Shown here: positions 7,033 through 12,020 of the stretch, piece by piece | Layout: every line of letters starts with the position of its first letter | How positions within the stretch are numbered: position 1 is the stretch's first letter | From: JBNGDW01 sp049975325 | Lineage (GTDB): Bacteria; Cloacimonadota; Cloacimonadia; JGIOTU-2; JBNGDW01 | Direction: 5' to 3' | DNA: 12,020 nucleotides | NCBI GenBank assembly: GCA_049975325.1 | Contig: JBNGDW010000050.1 | Location: 1 to 12,020, forward strand | Program-made: the position numbers and the translations under genes | Notes under the pieces: model-generated | Told to the model about the DNA's origin: nothing | What the model saw: the letters and a program-made list of their open reading frames with translations, nothing else | Databases searched by the model: none

Positions 7033-7953
7033 ATGGAATATCTGGTAAAAGGTTATACTGATTTTATGCGGGCAAGAAATATGTCTTCGCATACTATCAC
7101 TGCCTATAAAAAAGATATAGAGCAATTTTTGGATTATATAAAGAAATTTTTTCAGAATGAACAAATAAATCCTGGTAAAATAAACAAAATTATGTTGCGG
7201 GATTTTCTCCAGATGCTCAGCGAAAAAGGAGACTCCAACCGTACACTTGCCAGAAAGGTAATATCTATAAAAGGCTTTTTTAAGTTTCTCCACGATAAAG
7301 GAATAATTACAACAAACCCGGTGGCAAACGCTAAAATACCAAAATATGAATCCGCCAGCTGGCGGACCACCTCTTTTCTTACTGAAAGCGAAATGGAATT
7401 TGTACTTAACATACCAGATAATGATACTCTACTTGGGATCAGAAACAAAGCAATTATGGAGACACTTTACAGTAGCGGGCTACGCATAGACGAGCTGGCA
7501 GGATTAAGATGCTTTGATGTTATGCTTTCCCAGCAACTTATCAAAGTAACCGGCAAAAGACGAAAGATGCGTCTCGTCCCCTTAGGAAGCTATGCCCAAA
7601 AAGCGCTAAAAAATTATCTCAAGGTAAGAGATAACCTCTTGCAAGGAAAACAAACAGAATATTTGTTCATATCAAAAAATGGTAATCCTCTCTCTGCTGA
7701 TGAACTGCGTTACATCGTCGATAAATACCTTAAAACAATAGAAAAATCAAAACGATATAGTCCGCACTCCATCCGCCACTCTTTTGCTACACATCTATTA
7801 GATCATGGTGCGGACCTCCGTACAATACAAGAACTTTTGGGACATTCCAGTTTAACCTCTACAGAAGTTTATACTCATACATCTATAAAAAAACTTAAGG
7901 AAATATACGAGCGCACCCATCCGCATCAAAATAAGTTAAGTAATCGTAAATGA
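7033..7953 (+). CDS. XerC/XerD-type tyrosine recombinase
   Basis: A 306-residue site-specific recombinase of the XerC/XerD class, which resolves chromosome dimers at dif. The N-terminal SAM-like core-binding domain covers about 1-105 and the catalytic domain about 115-300. The full catalytic set is present: R151 (SSGLRIDEL), K175 (VTGKRRK), H245 and R248 (HSIRHSFATHLL), H271 (LLGHSSL) and nucleophile Y280 (VYTHTS). The C-terminus LKEIYERTHPHQ resembles the Xer ending with HPR. AAGG lies about 5 nt before the ATG at 7033. The linker between domains, usually PK...k.LPsfLt, reads IPKYESASWRTTSFLT; residues 107-111 (SASWR) are encoded exactly by a copy of the 16-bp palindrome. No neighbouring integrase partner, excisionase or attachment site is visible, so a housekeeping role is more likely than a mobile-element one. 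XerC versus XerD cannot be settled. Confidence 0.93.
   Translation: MEYLVKGYTDFMRARNMSSHTITAYKKDIEQFLDYIKKFFQNEQINPGKINKIMLRDFLQMLSEKGDSNRTLARKVISIKGFFKFLHDKGIITTNPVANAKIPKYESASWRTTSFLTESEMEFVLNIPDNDTLLGIRNKAIMETLYSSGLRIDELAGLRCFDVMLSQQLIKVTGKRRKMRLVPLGSYAQKALKNYLKVRDNLLQGKQTEYLFISKNGNPLSADELRYIVDKYLKTIEKSKRYSPHSIRHSFATHLLDHGADLRTIQELLGHSSLTSTEVYTHTSIKKLKEIYERTHPHQNKLSNRK
7351..7366. repeat. Palindromic repeat, copy 2, in frame inside the recombinase gene
   Basis: Identical to the 16-mer at 6993-7008 (start-to-start distance 358 bp). It lies in the recombinase reading frame at codons 107-111 plus one base and encodes Ser-Ala-Ser-Trp-Arg in the interdomain linker. The frame is intact, so the repeat is tolerated by the protein. 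Confidence 0.85.
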
Positions 7954-8098
7954 GTTAGGTAATATACAATTTAAAGGAACGAACCTGGAACTTACGGGGG
8001 CACCGCGCTCCATAACTCAAAAATTGCCCAAAATGGAAACGAAAAAGCAAACTCAAAAATATTGACAACTACTTCCACCAAATATAATTTCTATAAAA
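7954..8098. other. Intergenic region between recombinase gene and udk
   Basis: This 145-bp stretch begins just after an imperfect direct repeat (AGTTAAGTAAT within the recombinase 3' end, AGTTAGGTAAT over its stop codon). It includes an unusually GC-rich patch (about 7995-8010) that can form only a 5-bp stem with a G-T pair and has no following T run, so I do not call a terminator. An A-rich section follows with AACTCAAAAATTG near 8014 and AACTCAAAAATATTG near 8050. The second copy runs into the TTGACA of the putative udk promoter. Confidence 0.45.
8062..8088 (+). promoter_or_regulatory. Putative promoter of udk (near-leaderless)
   Basis: Consensus TTGACA (8062-8067) and consensus TATAAT (8083-8088) are separated by 15 bp, shorter than the ideal 17. 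The predicted start of transcription, about 8094-8096, would fall only 3-5 nt before the udk ATG at 8099, and no Shine-Dalgarno is present. If real, udk is read from a leaderless or nearly leaderless mRNA. Confidence 0.45.
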
Positions 8099-8728
8099 AT
8101 GGCACAAATAAATAACCAAAACCTTGTTATAGGGATAGCAGGTGGCACAGGTTCTGGCAAGACTACACTGGCTTCCAGGATTATCGAGGAGCTAAATAAC
8201 TCCGATGTGATTGTGATCAAACAGGATGCATACTATAAATCCCATAATGACCTGCCTTTTTCAGAAAGAGAAAAGATAAATTTTGACCATCCCGATGCCT
8301 TTGATACCCCTTTGCTTATCAAGCAGATCAAGAGCTTGAAGTATAACAAGCTTGTAAAAATGCCAATCTACGACTTCAAAGCACATCTTAGAAAAAAAGA
8401 AACGATAACTGTACAGCCTCATAAGGTAATAATTCTGGAAGGTATACTTATTTTTGAAAATAAAACTCTAAGAAACTTGCTTGACATCAAAATATTTGTT
8501 GAAACAGATTCAGACATCCGCATTTTAAGACGAATCAGCCGTGATATTGAAGAGCGAGGACGTACATTTGAATCCGTCAGACAGCAATATCTTGCCACTG
8601 TTCGGCCTATGCATCTGGATTTCGTCGAACCCTCAAAAAAGTATGCAGATATTATCGTACCAGAGGGTGGCTTCAACACTATTGCCATCGATATGATTGT
8701 ATCCAAAATAAAATCGATTCTTTTATAA
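8099..8728 (+). CDS. udk: Uridine kinase (uridine/cytidine kinase)
   Basis: Udk phosphorylates uridine and cytidine to UMP and CMP in pyrimidine salvage, using ATP or GTP. The 209-residue protein has a P-loop GGTGSGKT (15-22), the substrate-binding KQDAYYKS (D43, tyrosines 45-46), NFDHPDAFD (61-69), the PIYDFKAHLR segment (89-98; family P.YdF..h.R), the ILEGILIFE strand (112-120) and the DSDIRILRRISRDIEERGR lid region (137-155). Length matches bacterial Udk (205-215). The ATG at 8099 leaves ten residues before the P-loop strand as is usual, but has no ribosome binding site; a promoter-like sequence ends 10 nt upstream. The DUF4139 gene follows 36 bp later with no terminator between them, so the two could be co-transcribed. 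No other pyrimidine-salvage gene is nearby. Confidence 0.95.
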   Translation: MAQINNQNLVIGIAGGTGSGKTTLASRIIEELNNSDVIVIKQDAYYKSHNDLPFSEREKINFDHPDAFDTPLLIKQIKSLKYNKLVKMPIYDFKAHLRKKETITVQPHKVIILEGILIFENKTLRNLLDIKIFVETDSDIRILRRISRDIEERGRTFESVRQQYLATVRPMHLDFVEPSKKYADIIVPEGGFNTIAIDMIVSKIKSILL

Positions 8729-8764
8729 ATCAAAAAAATTAAACATAGAAAGAATGAGGAAGCT

Positions 8765-10126
8765 ATGAAAAAAATAAGGCAAATAGGTATAATCACTTTA
8801 CTTATACTTACTATGGCAACATTAGTGTTTGCAGAAACTACTATGACTGTTTATAATCAAAATTTCGCAACGGTGCGTGTCCCCCTTGTCCTCTCATTAC
8901 AAAAAGGAATTAATCAATATTCTCTGGCTGATATCCCATCAGCAATAGAGCCCACCTCTGTTCATCTTACTCCAGGAAGAAAATCGGATAAAGTCATAAT
9001 TACTATGCAAAACTTTGAATATGATCTTGCAAATACAAATAAGATTTTGAATAAATATTTGGACCAGAAGATCGAGGTTATTACAAAGAATAATGCTCTT
9101 CACTCAGGCATTCTTAAAGCATTCGATGCTACAAATATAATAATCCAGCAGGAAAATGCATCAGGAATAACAATGGTCAACCAAGAAGAAATCCAAAACA
9201 TCAACCTTGAGCGGATGCCAGAAAATTTCTATACAAAACCCACGCTCAACTGGGAACTTTTATCTAACCGGGAGGGAAATTTTGATGTTAAATTGAGCTA
9301 TATTACCCGTAATATCTCATGGAATGCACAATATGTGGGCGTGCTTTCTGAAGATGAGAAAATGCTTAATCTCGCTTCCTGGATTTCATTGGATAACCGA
9401 TCAGGAAAAGCATATCAAGATGTCAATCTTAAACTAATGGCTGGTGAAGTGCATCTCGCCCCAGGATATAGACCTCCAGTCTATACCGAAGAAATGCGAA
9501 TGGTATCGGATAAAGGCGGCGCTCCAGAAGTTGTTGAAGAGAGGTTCTTTGAATACCACCTCTATACTGTAAAAGAACGAACCCTCGATATAAATAATAA
9601 TCAACAAAAACAACTTTCACTCTTCGACCCTACCGAGGTAAATGTAAAGAAAGTATACACATACAATTGCAACTCCGAAGGCGATGTAGATGTATCAATT
9701 AAATTTCAAAATACAAAAGAAAATGGACTTGGCATACCTCTTCCTGCAGGACGGGTGCGAATCTTTAAAAAATACTCAGAAACTGATGAGGAATTTATAG
9801 GAGAAGATACTATTGACCATATCCCAGAAGATGAAGAGGTTACACTTAAGGTCGGAACCGCCTTTGACATAAAGGCTGATTGTACCACTACCTTAAGCGA
9901 GCGTCCTACAAAGGATACAAGACGCGAAAGTTATAAGATTGAAATCCGTAACCGAAAGGATGAAGATATCAATGTAGAAGTACTGAAGTACTTGGGAAGA
10001 AACTGGGAAGTGGAACGAACTGACAAAGAATATGAAAAAAAAGACGCCTTTACTGTAAAGTTTGATGTATCAGTGCCTGCAAAGCAAACGACAGAATTCT
10101 CTTTCACTGTCCTTTATAAGTATTGA
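8765..10126 (+). CDS. Secreted DUF4139 domain protein
   Basis: A 453-residue exported protein of unknown function. Residues 1-23 form a signal peptide (KKIRQ n-region, hydrophobic ITLLILTMATLVF core, likely cleavage after VFA), so the mature protein is periplasmic or surface-located; there is no lipobox and no further membrane segment. The DUF4139 region spans about 170-450: ISWNAQYVGVL near 184-194, LASWISLDNRSGKAYQDVNLKLMAGEV near 203-229, and the well-conserved block LPAGRVRIFKK (326-336), FIGEDTIDHIPEDEEVTL (344-361) and VGTAFDI (363-369), predicted mostly beta. A GAGGA sequence (8756-8760) stands 4 nt before the ATG. It sits between udk and an Omp85-family gene (57-bp gap), and the latter pairing suggests an envelope role, but the family has no established biochemical activity. 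Confidence 0.85.
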   Translation: MKKIRQIGIITLLILTMATLVFAETTMTVYNQNFATVRVPLVLSLQKGINQYSLADIPSAIEPTSVHLTPGRKSDKVIITMQNFEYDLANTNKILNKYLDQKIEVITKNNALHSGILKAFDATNIIIQQENASGITMVNQEEIQNINLERMPENFYTKPTLNWELLSNREGNFDVKLSYITRNISWNAQYVGVLSEDEKMLNLASWISLDNRSGKAYQDVNLKLMAGEVHLAPGYRPPVYTEEMRMVSDKGGAPEVVEERFFEYHLYTVKERTLDINNNQQKQLSLFDPTEVNVKKVYTYNCNSEGDVDVSIKFQNTKENGLGIPLPAGRVRIFKKYSETDEEFIGEDTIDHIPEDEEVTLKVGTAFDIKADCTTTLSERPTKDTRRESYKIEIRNRKDEDINVEVLKYLGRNWEVERTDKEYEKKDAFTVKFDVSVPAKQTTEFSFTVLYKY

Positions 10127-10183
10127 TTTATTATTATCTTTCCCAAAGCCCGATGTATAACTCCTTAATAAAAATGCCCAAAT

Positions 10184-11896
10184 TTGATTAAAAAGCTGTC
10201 TGTGATCACATATCTTAGAAGGCCGCTTCTCCTCCATCTGATAGCAGGACTTAATATAATTTTTGTTTTTCTGTATACTGGTCTATATGCAGAAGAACCA
10301 TTAACCATAAATTCAATTGAGATTGTTGGAGACAGGTATTTTCCAGAAGATGAGATTCTTGATGCACTGAATATCAAAGAAGGAGATCTGTTTTCTTACG
10401 AGAAGCTGAATAATAATCTGCAAAATATTCTTGAATTGTACGCCCGTCATGGATTCTACCAAACAAAAATCGCGCCACCCAAAATTGTCCCTGACCAGGC
10501 TGAACATTCTGTAAATATTACAATTCAGATCCTTGAAAATCAAAAGCTCCTCACTGGCGAAATCCATTTTGATGCCAACAACTATTTTACCGATAAGCAA
10601 CTTCAAAACCTCATCTCAACCAAACAAAAACAAACATTTTCAATAGAAAATCTCAATGCAGATCTCAAAACAATAGTATACGAATATGGAGAACGAGGAT
10701 ACCCGTTCTGTGAAGCGGCTATAGACAGCTTTGTTATCAAAGATAATACAATCGATATCTACCTGCGAATTGACGAACAGGATTTTGTTAGAATCTCCGA
10801 GATAGTATGTCAAGGTAATGAGGTAACAAAAGATCGCACGATTGAACTTATTACCAGTTTCGAGCCGAATGAAACATATAAGAATTCTCGGGTTGAATCC
10901 GCTAAACAAAGGCTATTACAAAAGCCTTATATAGAAAAGGCAGATATTCTTCCTCTGAATAGCAAGCAACTTCTTGTGACAATAGAAGAAAGTCAAATGA
11001 ACCATATAGAAGGTCTGCTTGGATTTAATTCTGCTCAGGAGGGCTCTGCTTTCCGTGACAAACTCACCGGATATGTGGATTTCTCGTTTCTCAATATTTG
11101 GGGCACCGACCGTGAAATAGCTCTTAATTGGCAGCATCTGCAAAAGAATTCAACAAATTTTTTCTTCTCGTATAGAGAACCGTTTATTTTCGGCGAGCAA
11201 ATCTCTGCCCGCCTCACCTTCCAAAGAGAAAATATCGATACAATATATGTGAATTCCAAACTCTCTTTTACTTCTCTTGTTAAAATGAGCACATACGATG
11301 AAATCGGGCTGAGTTTGTCCACTGAAAACAGTCTACTCGATGGTAATCGGACACGGATGCGCGGTGTGACTGGAGAATGGCAAAGAAACACTTTTGATTA
11401 TTTTTACAACCCTCGTAATGGATATTACCTTAAGCTTTCCTATGGAATAGATTGGGAGAATAGAGAAAATTATATCCAGGAAATTATTTCTGATGCTAAA
11501 CTGGCTATCGCTTTGAAAAATAGGAATGTTATATTTATGCAAGGAGCAACCAGTCTCCTCTATTCAGCATCTGATACTATTTCTACCTATAAGATGTACA
11601 CCTTTGGTGGTTATAATAGTATACGCGGTTTTATTGACAATCAATTTCGGGCAGACAAATTTTGTGTGTTTAATATGGAATATAGATATTTATTAGCAAG
11701 AGAGTCTCGAGTATATCTGTTCTGTGACTATGGTTACAGTAAACCCTACGACCATCTTCTTGGTTTGGGCTTTGGTATTCGCCTTAAAACCAGAATCGGC
11801 ATTATTAAAATTGATTATGGCATAGGGTATCAAGATGGGAAGTGGACGAACCCGCTTGACGGCACACTTCATTTCGGCTTTGAGACAGGACTATAA
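10184..11896 (+). CDS. Omp85/BamA-superfamily outer-membrane protein (TamA-like: three POTRA domains plus barrel)
   Basis: A 570-residue outer-membrane protein. The signal peptide (about 1-36) ends at GLYA followed by EEPL. Three POTRA-like repeats follow at about 42-117 (INSIEIVGDRYFPEDEIL...), 122-197 and 202-268 (ISEIVCQGNEVTKDRTI), then a beta-barrel from about 275. The Omp85 lid-loop motif RGF lies in FGGYNSIRGF (474-483). Omp85 proteins fold or translocate proteins at the outer membrane; 570 residues with three POTRAs matches TamA (577) better than BamA (about 800, five POTRAs), but no tamB-like gene is visible in the window. The C-terminus (LHFGFETGL) lacks the usual terminal aromatic residue. 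No in-frame ATG precedes the signal peptide: only TTG at 10184 or GTG at 10202 can start it, neither with a Shine-Dalgarno, so the 5' end is uncertain. The nearest ATGs (10153, 10174) are in another frame. Confidence 0.85.
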   Translation: MIKKLSVITYLRRPLLLHLIAGLNIIFVFLYTGLYAEEPLTINSIEIVGDRYFPEDEILDALNIKEGDLFSYEKLNNNLQNILELYARHGFYQTKIAPPKIVPDQAEHSVNITIQILENQKLLTGEIHFDANNYFTDKQLQNLISTKQKQTFSIENLNADLKTIVYEYGERGYPFCEAAIDSFVIKDNTIDIYLRIDEQDFVRISEIVCQGNEVTKDRTIELITSFEPNETYKNSRVESAKQRLLQKPYIEKADILPLNSKQLLVTIEESQMNHIEGLLGFNSAQEGSAFRDKLTGYVDFSFLNIWGTDREIALNWQHLQKNSTNFFFSYREPFIFGEQISARLTFQRENIDTIYVNSKLSFTSLVKMSTYDEIGLSLSTENSLLDGNRTRMRGVTGEWQRNTFDYFYNPRNGYYLKLSYGIDWENRENYIQEIISDAKLAIALKNRNVIFMQGATSLLYSASDTISTYKMYTFGGYNSIRGFIDNQFRADKFCVFNMEYRYLLARESRVYLFCDYGYSKPYDHLLGLGFGIRLKTRIGIIKIDYGIGYQDGKWTNPLDGTLHFGFETGL

Positions 11897-11954
11897 AAAT
11901 GAACGACTCAATCTTATCATTTCAGATATCACCAATCGTTAAGCGCAATGGCTC

Positions 11955-11996
11955 AATGCAAAATGCAGAATGCAAACTGAAAAATGCAAAATAGAA
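11955..11996 (+). repeat. Degenerate 7-bp tandem repeat (consensus AATGCAA)
   Basis: Six consecutive heptamers follow the Omp85 gene: AATGCAA, AATGCAG, AATGCAA, ACTGAAA, AATGCAA, AATAGAA. The first three and the fifth differ from the consensus by at most one base, and the others by two or three. The period is not a multiple of three and no convincing gene covers it. The remaining bases from 11897 to 12020 show nothing else that I can name. Confidence 0.6.
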
Positions 11997-12020
11997 TAGA
12001 TTTATCGGAACGGTTATTAG

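Noticed and set aside
7173..7200. A dif-like 11-6-11 arrangement (TGGTAAAATAA / ACAAAA / TTATGTTGCGG) inside the recombinase gene
   Set aside because: It lies in conserved coding sequence and the match rests on A/T-rich bases; the arms lack the rest of the dif consensus, so chance is more likely.
6808..7293. A 161-codon open frame on the minus strand across the intergenic region
   Set aside because: Its 5' half is antisense to the well-supported recombinase gene, it has no family motif or ribosome binding site, and it is cut by the palindromic repeat.
7991..8012. GC-rich patch after the recombinase gene as a Rho-independent terminator
   Set aside because: Only a 5-bp stem with a G-T pair can form and no T run follows on either strand.
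11899..11994. A 31-codon open frame starting at ATG 11899
   Set aside because: No ribosome binding site, no recognisable sequence, and its 3' third consists of the 7-bp tandem repeat.

Overview
This is an AT-rich bacterial chromosome segment with two divergent gene blocks around a 366-384 bp intergenic region. It uses the standard genetic code (no recoded stops inside the conserved genes). Two secreted-protein genes on the right, one an Omp85-family outer-membrane barrel, imply a double-membrane cell. The translation operon has the rimP-nusA-ylxR-ylxQ-infB-ylxP-rbfA-nrnA-truB order, common in Firmicutes, Thermotogae and several uncultured diderm phyla. The protein sequences do not place it in a familiar cultured genus. 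My inference is an uncultured diderm lineage (Cloacimonadota- or WOR-3-like), not proven from this window.

Left block (minus strand, about 6650 down to 1). This is a tightly packed operon for transcription termination/antitermination, translation initiation and ribosome maturation: rimP, nusA, ylxR (rnpM), ylxQ, infB, ylxP (DUF503), rbfA, nrnA (DHH phosphoesterase) and the first 94 codons of truB, which runs off the left edge. Genes overlap or lie within 12 bp of each other, except for a 68-bp gap before truB. A sigma70-like promoter (TTTACT-16-TATAAT) lies upstream of rimP, and a hairpin with a short U tract lies between it and the rimP start, a possible attenuator.

Centre. The intergenic region carries that promoter, the hairpin and a perfect 16-bp palindrome. 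The same palindrome occurs again, in frame, inside the neighbouring tyrosine recombinase gene, where it encodes Ser-Ala-Ser-Trp-Arg in the interdomain linker. This is the most unusual feature of the window.

Right block (plus strand, 7033 to 11896). A XerC/XerD-type recombinase with a complete catalytic set, uridine kinase (udk, possibly from a near-leaderless mRNA), a secreted DUF4139 protein, and an outer-membrane protein with three POTRA domains and a barrel (TamA-like length and layout) that lacks any ATG start. The last 124 bp hold a degenerate 7-bp tandem repeat and no convincing gene.

Most of the window is conserved housekeeping content. I see no CRISPR array, transposase, phage module, toxin-antitoxin pair, rRNA or tRNA, and no evidence of a wholly new system. 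The candidates worth following are the dispersed palindrome, the operon leader and the 5' end of the Omp85 gene.
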